From positions 392,001 through 456,000 of the forward strand of contig OZ034978.1 in the NCBI GenBank assembly GCA_964030785.1: a DNA stretch of 64,000 nucleotides, written 5' to 3'. The DNA is from Siderastrea siderea (taxonomy: Eukaryota; Cnidaria; Anthozoa; Scleractinia; Rhizangiidae). Numbering within the stretch: position 1 is the first letter of the stretch; each line of letters opens with the position of its first letter. Below are positions 10,652 to 21,568 of the stretch, in pieces. The position numbers and the translations under genes are program-made. Below the pieces are notes generated by a model, which saw only the letters and a list, made by a program, of their open reading frames with translations, was not told where the DNA came from and did no database searches.

Positions 10652-11323
10652 TGCAACATCTCCAAGCGCTTTACAGTTCTTAAAGCTAAGTTACAAAAAC
10701 AGTACCTACATATTTACAATCATATACCTATGACGAAGTGATATTTTCAACATTTATGGCAGATAGTAATAAAAAGTAACATTAAAAAATCCACAGAAAA
10801 TCAACAGATAGAAGCTCTAAATAAATTAGTCTTGAGGTTACGTGTAAAGTCCTTTATGGTTCCTGAGGAAGTGATGTTGCTGGAAAGAGAGTTCCATGGC
10901 GAGGCAGTGGCTGTACTAAACGCTCTGTCTCTGCATGTTTTCATATTTGATTTAGGTACATGTACTTGCAGTCAAATTGCTGATGAAGATCTGAGCAGTG
11001 CTATCACGTCAGCAACATAACTTGGTGCTAGGTTATTTAAAGCCTTAAAAGTAATAAGTAGTAACTTAATTAAGCATAATACGTTGCTCGATAAGAAGCC
11101 AGTGGAGTTCTTTAATATGTACTGGCGTTACATACTCATATTTTCTGGTAAAAGCAAGTATGCGTGCAGGGGAATTTTGAATGTATTGTAGTTTCTGGAG
11201 CAGTTGCTTGTTTATACCATATAACAGAGCATTACAGTGATCTAACTTGGAAGTAATAAATGCACATGATGGTCAGCTGATAATGATGCAACCTCGCAAA
11301 ATTATTTTATTTAATTTTAACAG
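10652..11323. other. Rabaptin intron sequence
   Basis: No gene recognised. The 62-codon frame at 10,832-11,020 has no motif and no splice support; this intron sequence may be an old retroelement fragment. Confidence 0.3.
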
Positions 11324-11586
11324 AGGCTGTGAGGGAGGCTAGCGAGAAAGCTGTTGAACAGTTTGAAATAGAAAAGCACAACCTTATGGCTAGAAACAAA
11401 AAACTTGAAAATGAAGTACAAAACTTAAAGTCACTGCTTTCCTTTGATGGAGACAGCAGTAGTCGGCCGAGAATGTTTTCTGGATTGTCTGATGCTGTAA
11501 CAGGTGTCATAAGAAGGAACACAGCAATAAATGATGAGGATGCTGTACCTGTTGGTACTACCTCACTGGAAAAAACCATGGAAAAG
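11324..11586 (+). CDS. RABEP1: Rabaptin-like exon 2 of those visible
   Basis: Acceptor TTTTAACAG and donor AAAAG/GTAATG. The first two bases complete the split codon from the previous exon and the exon ends in phase 0. It encodes about 87 residues: a coiled coil (EAVREASEKAVEQFEIEKHN) followed by a Ser-rich linker and SLEKTMEK. It aligns in position with the region after the first rabaptin coiled-coil segment. Confidence 0.88.
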
Positions 11587-12011
11587 GTAATGATATATTT
11601 ACCCTCAGAATGTATCACACAATTTGTCAAGCTACAAAAACATCAGTTTCATAGGTTGTGGGTTTCAAGTGTGTTTTTTATACTGTCCAAACAAAATCTA
11701 TTTTCCTGCTTGGAAAGAAATAAATTGTAAAAAGTTGTAAAATAATAAATTTGTTTATAAACTTTTTAACAGTTTGAAAGTTTAACCTGTTGTTAATGTG
11801 GATTTATTTTAGTGTTTGCAAAATTTAATTCTTTTTACTTGATTTTCTCTGCCAAATTGCAAAATTTGTCTCTCAACGTTTGGACCCTCCATGCATTTTC
11901 CAAAATTCAGTTTCTGTGAAAGTAAGCAACAATAAGGTTACATATCCTCTGCATAGATGTGAAACTTGTTTGCGTGTAATGCAGTCCCATTTGTCGTTTT
12001 TTTTTTTTAAG

Positions 12012-12062
12012 GCCCAAGAAGACGCTGAGGCTTGGAGATCAATTGTCATGCCATTAGAAAAG
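12012..12062 (+). CDS. RABEP1: Rabaptin-like exon 3 of those visible
   Basis: A 51-nt phase-0 exon after a long T-tract acceptor (TTTTAAG) with donor AAAAG/GTATTT. The 17 residues AQEDAEAWRSIVMPLEK match the conserved rabaptin segment AQEDAEKLRSVVMPMEK almost residue for residue, which makes the gene identification firm despite the short length. Confidence 0.93.
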
Positions 12063-12120
12063 GTATTTGTAATCATTGAATGCACCCTACATAGGAAGGG
12101 AATACCTACAGTTAACTAAA

Positions 12121-13530
12121 AATGTACCCTGTAGGGTGGATATCCTACAGATAGACTTTGTACCCACCCCCCCCCCCCCTGTAGGGTGGATATCCTATAG
12201 ATAGGCTTTGTACCCTGTAGGGTGGATATCCTGTACATGGGCTTTGTACTCTATAGGGTGTGTATCCTGTAGATGGGCTTTGCACCCTCACTGTAGTGTG
12301 GATATCCTATAGATAGGCTTTGTACCCTGTAGGGTGGATATCCTATGGATAGGCTTTGTACCCTGTAGGGTGGATATCCTGTAGGTAGGCTTTGTACTCT
12401 GTAGTGTGGGTATCCTGTAGATAGGCTTTGTACCCTGTAGGGTGGATATCCTATAGATAGGCTTTGTACCCTGTAGGGTGGATATCCTATGGATAGGCTT
12501 TGTACCCTGTAGGGTGGATATCCTGTAGGTAGGCTTTGTACTCTGTAGGGTGGATATCCTGTAGGTGGGCTTTGTACCCTGTAGGGTGGATATCCTAGAG
12601 CTAGGCTTTGTACCCTGTAGGGTGGATATCCTGTAGGTAGGCTTTGTACTCTGTAGGGTGGATATCCTGTAGGTAGGCTTTGTACTCTGTAGGGTGTGTA
12701 TCCTGTAGGTAGGCTTTGTACTCTGTAGGGTGGATATCCTGTAGTTAGGCTTTGTACCCTGTAGGGTGGATATCCTGTAGGTAGGCTTTGTACTCTGTAG
12801 GGTGGATATCCTGTAGATGGGCTTTGTACCCTGTAGGGTGGATATCCTAGAGCAAGGCTTTGTACCCTGTAGGGTGGATATCCTGTAGATAGGCTTTGTA
12901 CCCTGTAGGGTGGATATCCTATAGATAGGCTTTGTACCCTGTAGGGTGGATATCCTATAGATAGGCTTTGTACCCTGTAGGGTGGATATCCTGTAGATGG
13001 GCTTTGTACCCTGTAGGGTGGATATCCTATAGCTAGGCTTTGTACCCTGTAGGGTGGACATCTTATAGATAGGCTTTGTACTCTGTAGGGTGGATATCCT
13101 GTGGATGGGCTTTGTACCCTGTAGGGTGGATATCCTGTAGATGGGCTTTGTACCCTGTAGGGTGGATATCCTAGAGCAAGGCTTTGTACCCTGTAGGGTG
13201 GATATGCTCTAGATAGGCTTTGTACCCTGTAGGGTGGATATCCTATAGATAGGCTTTGTACCCTGTAGGGTGGATATCCTATAGATAGGCTTTGTACCCT
13301 GTAGGGTGGATATCCTGTAGATGGGCTTTGTACCCTGTAGGGTGGATATCTTATAGATAGGCTTTGTACTCTGTAGGGTGGATATCCTATATATGGGCTT
13401 TGTTCCCTGTAGGGTGGATATCCTGTGGATGGGCTTTGTACCCTGTAGGGTGGATATCCTATATATGGGCTTTGTTCCCTGTAGGGTGGATATCCTGTGG
13501 ATGGGCAATGTAGGGTGGTAGTTTGTAGAT
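12121..13530. repeat. 36-bp intronic minisatellite, about 39 copies
   Basis: Tandem 36-bp units (core ACCCTGTAGGGTGGATATCC then TATAGATAGGCTTTGT) fill the intron between visible exons 3 and 4. Because 36 is a multiple of three, minus-strand frames stay open as a 12-residue repeat (YRISTLQGTKPI); this is not evidence of a gene. There are no unique spacers, so it is not a CRISPR array. Variants (CCCT/CTCT, ATAGAT/GTAGGT/AGAGCT) recur in blocks, indicating repeated segmental amplification. Confidence 0.95.
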
Positions 13531-13571
13531 AGGCTTTGGTCTTGTATTAATAATTTTTTTTTTTTGTTCAG

Positions 13572-13643
13572 GAAATATCAATTTTAAAGGCAAAGTTAAG
13601 AGACTGTCAAGAAAAACTACAAACTGCAGAAGCAAAGATTAAG
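13572..13643 (+). CDS. RABEP1: Rabaptin-like exon 4 of those visible
   Basis: A 72-nt phase-0 exon between acceptor TTTTTGTTCAG and donor ATTAAG/GTGTGG. It encodes EISILKAKLRDCQEKLQTAE then AKIK, matching the rabaptin segment after the VMPMEK motif. It follows directly on the preceding exon's reading frame. Confidence 0.88.
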
Positions 13644-13896
13644 GTGTGGTGTACCATCCTTTCATTATTTTGCTTTTCATTGGGCTTGATAATGCTTAGA
13701 GCTAGTAAAACAAAGAAGAAAATGCTTAATATATTCTATGTCTGAAAACACTCAGTTAGTGAGTGAGGTTTGTGATGGCAAAGGGAGAGAATTCCAATTT
13801 AACACAGGGAGGTTTTTACTGCAAGTAGCTACCTTGTGTATTTTTGCTCTGGCCCTTAACAGTTTCTTGACAGCAGTAATCCTTGGCTTTTGTCAG

Positions 13897-13980
13897 GAAG
13901 GAGAAAGCAAAATCCAAGAAAGAAACCTTGAGGCTGAAGAATCATTATCTAGAGATAAATTTGATGAGATTCAAGAGAAG
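13897..13980 (+). CDS. RABEP1: Rabaptin-like exon 5 of those visible
   Basis: An 84-nt phase-0 exon between acceptor TTTTGTCAG and donor GAGAAG/GTCAGT. It encodes 28 charged residues (EGESKIQERNLEAEESLSRD...) continuing the coiled coil. Sequence identity to vertebrate rabaptin is weak here; the assignment rests on splice phase and position between two strong exons. Confidence 0.75.
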
Positions 13981-14668
13981 GTCAGTGAATCTCTTCTTGT
14001 TCTGTTGTGGTTATAGAAGTAAGAAATAAAAGGGACAAATGCAGCTTAAATTTCATTTTCTCAAGTAACATTAAATTGGCTTTAAACAGGGGTTAGATAA
14101 ACATGCAGAGCACTCGGTTATGATCAATTTTTCATGATCTTTAGTATTAGGGTTAAGGCCAGACCTTTTACCTCACAAGCACTGAAACTTCTACTTCTTG
14201 GTTGCCAGATTCTTTATTTGGGTATGTAAAATGTGCAATATTCTCCCCAAAATAGAAAACTTCTCCTCCAGATTTCCCTCACATTATAACACAACAAGAA
14301 TCTAGTCTTAATGCACACTCCACTTAGAAAACCATGCAAATACATTCAGTGTTCTTTTTTTCTTTCTCTTTCTTTTTTTCCCTTTCTTTCTTTTAGCATT
14401 TAATGAGTAGTCAGTAATGTCAATTAAAAGAAAAAACCTGTAAAGTGGTTTAGAGCGAAACTTACATGTGTGTATATACTGTATGTTAAACTCATGGTAG
14501 GATTAGGATTACTCACTGTTAATTTTTTTTTTGGGGGGGGGGGGAGGATTTTTGTAAAATTTTGTGGATTAAATTAAAACAATTTTTTTTCAACAGAATT
14601 TGTTTTTAAGATTTCCCAGTTTAAGTTCTTGGCCTTTGAAATACTTGTTTCAGTGTAATTTTTCTCTT
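13981..14668. other. Rabaptin intron sequence
   Basis: AT-rich intron with simple T and G runs at about 14,340-14,400 and 14,520-14,545; nothing else recognised. Confidence 0.5.
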
Positions 14669-14672
14669 TTAA

Positions 14673-15139
14673 AGGAGAAGGTCACTCCAGAAACGGTGTA
14701 TTAATTTTTTTGAAATCGCCTATAAAAAGATAACACTAAGTTGAGTTACTGACCATGGTTTTAGCTTCTAAAGTGCATCCGATCCCACTGAAATTCCTCT
14801 CCAAAGAGGGCCAAAATTCAACACTGCATGCCCCCATTTTGAATCGTACATAGCAGCCTGGCTGCTTGTCGGTGATGTCAGATTGTACAACGAGACCAGT
14901 GGTCAGGTAACATGGGCTCGTTTTTCAGAGCCCACATTACCCCACGGACAAGTGGCCAGGCTGCTAAGTACAATTCAAAATGGCAGCGCACATTGTTGAA
15001 TTTTGGCCCTCTTTGGAGAGGAATCTCAGTGGGATCGGATGCATTTTAGAAGCTAAAACCACGGTCAGGAACTCAACTTAGTGTTATCTTTTTATTGGCG
15101 ATTTCAAAAAATACTCCATTTCTGGAGTGACCTTCTCCT
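14673..15139. mobile_element. Fold-back TTAA MITE, 467 bp
   Basis: Long inverted repeats of about 200 bp per arm: the left starts AGGAGAAGGTCACTCCAG and the right ends CTGGAGTGACCTTCTCCT. The flanks are TTAA on both sides (14,669-14,672 and 15,140-15,143), the duplication made by piggyBac and Kolobok transposases. Non-coding; in the rabaptin intron. Confidence 0.85.
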
Positions 15140-15691
15140 TTAAAAAAAGGTGAATTGGGAAATGAAGAGCTTTATTTACCTTGATAGTAATTCTCATATT
15201 TTTTGGCTCAATTTTCATGTCACACTAAAATAAACTGTTATGTAGTCACGCTGCTCATATGTTAGAGTACCTTAAGTTGAGGGGACGAACAGCAGTGTTT
15301 TTCCAGGACTGCCTATGTAGTGATGGGAAGATTTGTGTAAATTAACCAAACATAAAATTAAAAAATGCCAAATGGACAAAATTTTACACATGCATTTAGC
15401 TATTACAGCAAACAGTACACATATAACCACCCAAAACTGCTGTTCTGTTCCCTTGATCCCTCCATTGTGCCTCAAGTATGATGGTAAAAAGGTTATTACT
15501 TTAGTTAGAGTCCCTGATCAATTATTGAATTATAATTGATGATTGGTACACCAATTCTTTATGTAAGCAAACCCTACAATAATAGTCTTCTTATGAGGTA
15601 TGACTTTTTTGGTGCTGATTTGACACAAGGGATTTTTATTTATTGATTTTATTTTTTTTTTTTTTTGTTCTGGTGGGGGGGGGGGTGACAG

Positions 15692-15779
15692 GTGAAGGAA
15701 TTAAGCCAGTATTTAGAGGCTGAGCGATCATCACGGACAGATTTGGAAATGTATGTGGCTGTTCTGAACACTCAGAAAG
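15692..15779 (+). CDS. RABEP1: Rabaptin-like exon 6 of those visible
   Basis: Acceptor GTGACAG after a G-rich tract, donor GAAAG/GTTTGT; phase 0 in, phase 1 out. It encodes VKELSQYLEAERSSRTDLEM then YVAVLNTQK, the most conserved rabaptin block (human DLEMYVAVLNTQK). The following intron is 26 kb and holds the Polinton. Confidence 0.96.
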
Positions 15780-18700
15780 GTTTGTCCATATTGTTTTGTT
15801 CTTAGCATCTGTCAACAAAAACAAAATGTTATTATATCACACAGGAAGTATAGCTAAATTGATACAAGAATACTTCCACCCACAAGTAGAAAGCTAATCA
15901 AGGCAGGGGGAAGAGGATAAAAAAAAGGAAATTACAAAAATCATAGAAAACACTAGCTGGAAGCAGTTTTAAGATTTAATGAATGTAAATATGTGCAATT
16001 TATAACTTGCATTAAAGGTATCTGCTGGTAAATTAGAGAGAAAGACAAGAAACTAAACGTAAAGCTATAACATCACATTTAATTTGAGTGATCTCAAGTT
16101 AGTAATCGGTTTTTATGAGAAATATTATAGTTCTGTGGCTCAATTCTAAACCTTTTTACATCAAACATACATGATTGTACCTACAGTATTATGCTAAAGT
16201 AATGCAAATGAAATTCAACGAATTACGGTATTTGTTGTCACGAAATTCTGTGCGAACTTTCGCGCGATCTTTCATGCAATGTCGAGCGAAATTACAGGCA
16301 AAAGTTCGTCCCCAAAACGAAAGTTCGTGGAAATATTGTGTGATATTTCGAAAGGTCAAACGAAAAATCACTCTTGCGAAAATTCGCGGCAATAAAAAGG
16401 AACTTCAGCGATATACAGCTGTAAAAGCCTAGCAGCGATTGACGTAACTTCCAATCACACAGCCGGAAGGTCCATGCCTGAATTCCCTATTCCAGTCTTA
16501 TTCAGACTTGAAAACAATTTCTACAAATTAAACGTTAAACTTAAACTTAAAACCAAAAAAAATACAGGAATGTTGCCGATCTATTTATATTCAAACTCAC
16601 TTAGGAAAGAAATGTTTGTGTGGTGACAAGTATGACGTGGAAAGTCGCACTAAGTGTAACGTAAACAAAACACTTTGAACAGTCGACTGTAGCGCATAAA
16701 GTTGAAATGTTCCGTGACCTTATTCCTCTTAAATGCATGTGTAATGTTAACTAAAAGAAAGGTAGGATACCCTCTGAAGGTTGCAATGGTTGAGATTAGT
16801 TCATGTCCAATTTCTGAAATGTTTACTAGAAACATAACGATTCCAGTTAAGTTACTGTATGGTAAACTATGTACACACCGTATACATGACAAAGCTGGGT
16901 AAATAGGTTCACTTCAGGTGCAGATACAGCCTAGTTAAGATGGGCCTGTAGGGCATCGTCTTATAGCAATATGGAATTTTCGTCGTAGTAGGTTGTTCAA
17001 GGTCACTGGATGATTAATTTGTTGCTTAATGATATATGGGGGTGGGGAGGGTAGAGGGCTGATGTTTTCCTGGGGACAGGGCTAGGTTAATACAATGCCT
17101 CCACTCCACTACTCAGCTCGTTTAGTTTATTTCTATTCTGAGTAGTTTTTTGCCTATTTTAGTTAATTTATTTTATGCTGTAATTATTTTTATTTCTATT
17201 TATTTTGGCAAAATAAAATGGTTGTTGTTGTTGTTGTTGTTGACACTTACGGGACCCTTTGAAAAGTGGTGGCCTGACCGATTAATGCATGCAACAATTT
17301 TCAAGAGGGTTTTGGACATTATATGGATCAAAATATGCCATTTAAAATGTGAAAACAAATTGGAAATTCCCGGAGTAAATTACACACATAATAATGAATT
17401 TATTTCGTTATGAAAAGTCTGTCATAAAGTTTGGCCTTTTGATTCAATTTACCCATTTGAAATGTAGCTCATATGAAGAGGGAACAAAAAGCTGCAAGCA
17501 GTTGCAAAATTTAGCGAGTGTCTCAAGTCTTTTTGCAATTGCTTGTCTCGGTGGTGTATCGCTTTGATTTCAGATTGTGAAAACAATTTTGTATCAATGT
17601 ATTAGCGGAACTTGTCAATGAAACGAGAATGGATTGTTTGCTGTTGTGCTGGCAGAAGGGAATTCCAGTTGTTCCAGATTAAGGGGAAAAGGTGTTCAAA
17701 AACTGTTCCTATTTTCAGGCTGGGGTTTGTTGCACAACATTGGCTCGTTTCAACTGAGTTCCTACCAAATATATTTTTTATGGTAGAAATAGAGCTGCAA
17801 GGGTATTATTCAGAAGAATGCATATGGCAAGGGTGTGAATTATTAATCTGATTACCGGGATCTTTTTTAATTTTTTCGTTCTTAAAGGGACACTATCCCG
17901 ATAATGCACACGCGTGAATGCCAGCTGTTATCTTTCAAAAAAAAACAATAGAACTGTCACATTGACGCCACAAGATTACCCTGCGGCCCACGCAGTCTTC
18001 TGCTGTGTACATCCTCCATTTAAATATTTGCTCACATTCTATAGCTCCAAGAAAACTACAACTTAACTTTCTCGACAAAAAGGGTCTCTAGATCACATAG
18101 AGGCAGGGTGAAAATGGACCGAAATTCCACTACCTTTCTAAAGGCAATTTTTGGGCGATAGCCATAGTTTACTCCAATAGGTTGGAGTAACTAGGCAACT
18201 GCTGCATAGGGAATAAAACTAAATTGAATGTGCATTTGCAGCTAGTGAAAATAATGACAACAAGTAACCTTTCTTAAAGGTAGACAAAATGTGCATTTAT
18301 CCGAATAAAGTGACCAGTTAAAACGATGCCGTCCTTTTTTACTGTGAGCGAAAAATCTATTACATGAATTCTGTGATGTAACATTTGTGCAAACAAGCAC
18401 TTTATCTAGCTGCGCCTAAAGCAATAACTACCAGCATTATCAATAGAGTAATTCTCTAAAATACATACAGCTAACCCCTTTTGTTGGCATAAGACATTGC
18501 GCTATTGATCTGCTGGCGATCGTTCTTGAACAAACCCCCTTTTCACTGAAAACTAGAGCCAATTACGCCAATCAGAAAAAGCCAAAAATACCCGATTTTC
18601 ATTTGCCATTGTTAAACACGCAACTGTAGTTAAGTGAAAATACTGATTCATAAATGATTCACTACGCTGATAATGCACACCAACTTTGGTTCATAAAGCT

Positions 18701-19480
18701 CCTTCAGAACAAGCACTAAATAGAGGTAAAACACCCAGACAAGCAGTTGCAAAATTGTTGAGACATTCTCCTAAAAAAGTGGATTAAGAACTGAAAATGC
18801 ACTCTTGAAAACAAATGGAAACTTTAATACATTTTTGACCCCCCCTACCCCTTTCAATGTTGTTGCTTGTTACTTTGAAAATCATTACTAAATCCATAAC
18901 AACATTGATAAGGGGGGAGGGGGTAAATGTGTATTGATAATAAGAATGTCCTAATTGACCACAAATATCGCGAGTGTTTCAAGTCTTTGCAATTGCTTGC
19001 AGAATCTACCCTGGGTTAATTTTTCCAATCAAAATATTTAGCAGTGAAAACAAGCTTAGACTTCACAAAAGATTCATTGAAGAGAAACTCTTAATCCCCA
19101 GTGTTGAGTTGGGGATGAACTTTCAACAAGTAGTGACACAAAATAATATAGAGTGCAGGTAAGGTAAATTTATTTATTTTATAAACCGTATGGCATTTCT
19201 TTGTACTATAATATAATGTGAAGAATTCAGTAGCTCTTGAACATAAGGGCTTACAAATTAACTCCGGCTTGTATGGGGCCCTTCTTTGATAAACCACATG
19301 TTTTCTAGTTTTCACAGTCTTACTGAAATCAGACACTCAAGATTTTTCTTTTATTTGTTCCCCCCCCCCCCCCCCAAAATAAGCCAGTTCCTGCATCATG
19401 CCAAACCCATTGTAAAGGTAAATTTGCACACAAGCCAAGGACGCCCACACTGCTGGAGCTTATCCCGGATTCCGTAGAAT
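15780..19480. other. First part of the 26-kb rabaptin intron
   Basis: No gene supported. A LINE-like 3' end with (TTG)n tail is visible at about 17,100-17,243. A sequence near 17,510-17,545 recurs at 18,965-18,995 (TCAAGTCTTT...GCAATTGCTTG). A small inverted repeat (C-rich at 18,838, G-rich near 18,927, with CAATGTTGTT/AACAACATTG inside) may be a ~90-bp MITE. Confidence 0.4.
17218..17243. repeat. (TTG)n retroelement tail
   Basis: GTTG trinucleotide run following AATAAAATGG, the usual form of a LINE 3' terminus. Confidence 0.6.
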
Positions 19481-19504
19481 GAAGCAACTGAGAGTATTGC
19501 AGCT

Positions 19505-19712
19505 ACTCCCCCCTGGATAGGATGCTAGTCCATCGGAGGGTTACCCCCAGCAGTATGTCGCTGGTACCCATTTATACACCTGGGTGGAGAGAGACAATGT
19601 GGGGTAAAGTTTCTTGTCCAATGAAACAACACAAAGGCAGGGACTCGGCCTTGAACCAACAACCTTCCGATCTGAAGTCCAATGCACTAACCACTACTCC
19701 ACTGTGCCCCCA
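19505..19712 (-). mobile_element. tRNA-derived SINE
   Basis: On the minus strand the element begins GGGGGCACAGTGGAGTAG, followed by box A-like TAGTGGTTAGTGC and box B-like GGTTCAAGGCC at tRNA spacing (internal polymerase III promoter). A non-tRNA body ends near 19,505 with the + strand reading CTGGATAGGATGCTAGTCC. The 68-70 codon frames across it are incidental. Confidence 0.8.
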
Positions 19713-20147
19713 CAAACCCATTGTGGACCCTTAATAAAGTTACAACTGATGTTTAAAGCTGAAGTTGAAAATACAATGACCCAGTCTTGTTGTAATAGTT
19801 CATTTCAGAAACAAATTTGAGGGTTTCATCATGTCATCCTGCTTTCATCTGTTTTCTCCTGTTTTGAGGCCATGATGAAGCCCGAAATGGAAGTTTTTGA
19901 AATGGTTTATCAACTTATCAACATCAGCCTTTTGCTTTTTTTTCATTTGTATAATTAGTGAATAGATGCTAGTTTGAGATGAAATTTTTTTCATGTTTTT
20001 CACAAGTTCTTCCTGCTTAGTAGTAAGCATCATAATTTGCATTAAATTCCTTTTTGACCTATGTTGAAAACATAGGGTCTTAGCCAGCGTGAAGTTTTTC
20101 GCTTTCTATGTTTGTTTGTTTGTTTGTATATATGTATGTATTTTTGA

Positions 20148-20285
20148 TCTGGGGGGGGGAAATCTCATGTGAGACCGGCGGGAATGCTCGTCAGAAAATT
20201 TAAATGAAAGCTATGCTAAAACAGACGGAGAACGCGAGATGACGAGCATCCATGCACCTTTCACATGGGAGTACACCCCCCGGGG
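20148..20285. mobile_element. Short inverted-repeat element
   Basis: Imperfect inverted repeats: the left CTGGGGGGGGGAAATCTCATGTGAGACC...ATGCTCGTC is mirrored by GACGAGCAT...TTTCACATGGGAGTACACCCCCCGGGG on the right. This is about 138 bp with no coding capacity, and target duplications were not resolved. Confidence 0.5.
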
Positions 20286-20810
20286 AATTTATGTGGCACT
20301 ATGTGGCACCAATCAGATTGAGGCTACTAAGCTAAGAGTACATTCTACCAATAAAAGAGCTGGTTAGAATTCGCTTACAGAAGCTGAAGGTCAGACAAGG
20401 TTAAGCTTACTGGCCATGTTGAATGTACATATGGGGACGGAAATGATCAGCGCAAATGTGCTTTTCTACTTTTTCCTCTCGAATATTATATTTTCAGTAA
20501 AGGCTTGGTGTGGTGGAATTGATGGTAATTTCCTAAAGCTATTGTAAGAGCAGGTAAAATTGAACTTTGCCGTGGCCAACGGTGGAACGTGAGTATGTGA
20601 CAAAAACAATTAACCTCATTCCAAAAATAGACTTGTTGACGAGAAACTGTAATTTAATTTGTTCTTTTATGATTTGTGTTACAAAACAGCTGTTTTGGTT
20701 AGGTATCTTTGAGCAAGATGAGCAAGATGTTGGTTGAAAAGATTGTATCTGTGCTTGAAATGGATAATTTTGACTGTACTTTGCAAGGTTTTTGAAACAG
20801 CTTTGTTTGG

Positions 20811-21256
20811 TAATTTGAAATTTATAGGGACGTGTTTATAAGATTGCAATTTGCATAAATTAGCTTGTTTATTCAAGCATGTCTGTAGGTTTTTAAACCT
20901 GTTTTCTCTTCCCATAACGTGGTTTAGTTTTAGTTTACGATGTTGTGTCCATGATTTATATCAGTCATCCACAGATTTTCCAGCCGACATGGAAATGATT
21001 TCTTTCTTGGTTTTATCATATACGGCAACATATGGTTTTTGAAATTTTTTAGCGACGTGTTTAATTTAAGATAGCAATTTGCATAAATTAGTTTGGTCAT
21101 TCAAGCGTGTCTGTAGGTTTTTAAACCTGTAATGTATATGGTTAAGGTTTACTTTACGATGTTGTGTCCATGATTTATATCAGTCATATCCACAGATTTT
21201 CCAGCCGGCATAGAAATGATTTCTTTCTTGGTTTCATAATATACAGGAACATATGG
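20811..21256. repeat. Tandem duplication of about 225 bp next to the Polinton
   Basis: Copy 1 (about 20,817-21,039) and copy 2 (about 21,040-21,256) share long blocks such as TAATTTGCATAAATTAG, TCTGTAGGTTTTTAAACCTG and TTTACGATGTTGTGTCCATG. Copy 1 continues past ACATATGG. Copy 2 stops there because the Polinton begins at 21,257, so the element inserted in the second copy. Confidence 0.85.
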
Positions 21257-21471
21257 AGTAGTATATCGAGGATTTAACAAATACCACCTTGTTCTCAGCG
21301 GTTTATTTTCGAATTTTAAACCCCCCACCATAATAAACAAGCTCCTTTTGTCGCTTGTTTATTATGTTGGGAGCTTTAAAATTCGAAAATAAACCGCTGA
21401 GAACAAGGTAGTATTTGTTAAATCCTCGATATACTACTTATACCCGAAATAAACCACCCAGCATAAAAAAA
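21257..21471. repeat. Left Polinton TIR, internally palindromic
   Basis: The outer 182 bp (21,257-21,438) is a near-perfect palindrome with arms of about 85 bp; the centre lies near 21,345-21,350 (between ACAAGCTCC and CGCTTGT). A 33-bp non-palindromic part follows (TATACCCGAAATAAACC... to an A7 run). The 215 bp are repeated inverted at 40,086-40,300 with few mismatches. Confidence 0.95.
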
Positions 21472-21568
21472 TTTTAATTAAAGAATTACAGATCTTTGTT
21501 ATATCCAAGTTGTAATATCTGCACTTAACATAAACATTGAAGAGCTTTTGAAAGAACTTGATCCAGCA

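Noticed and set aside
12288..13508. 257- and 99-codon minus-strand frames
   Set aside because: Pure translation of the 36-bp satellite; no start context or conserved domain.
12121..13530. CRISPR-like array of 36-bp direct repeats
   Set aside because: Repeats are contiguous with no unique spacers and lie in an animal intron; it is a minisatellite.
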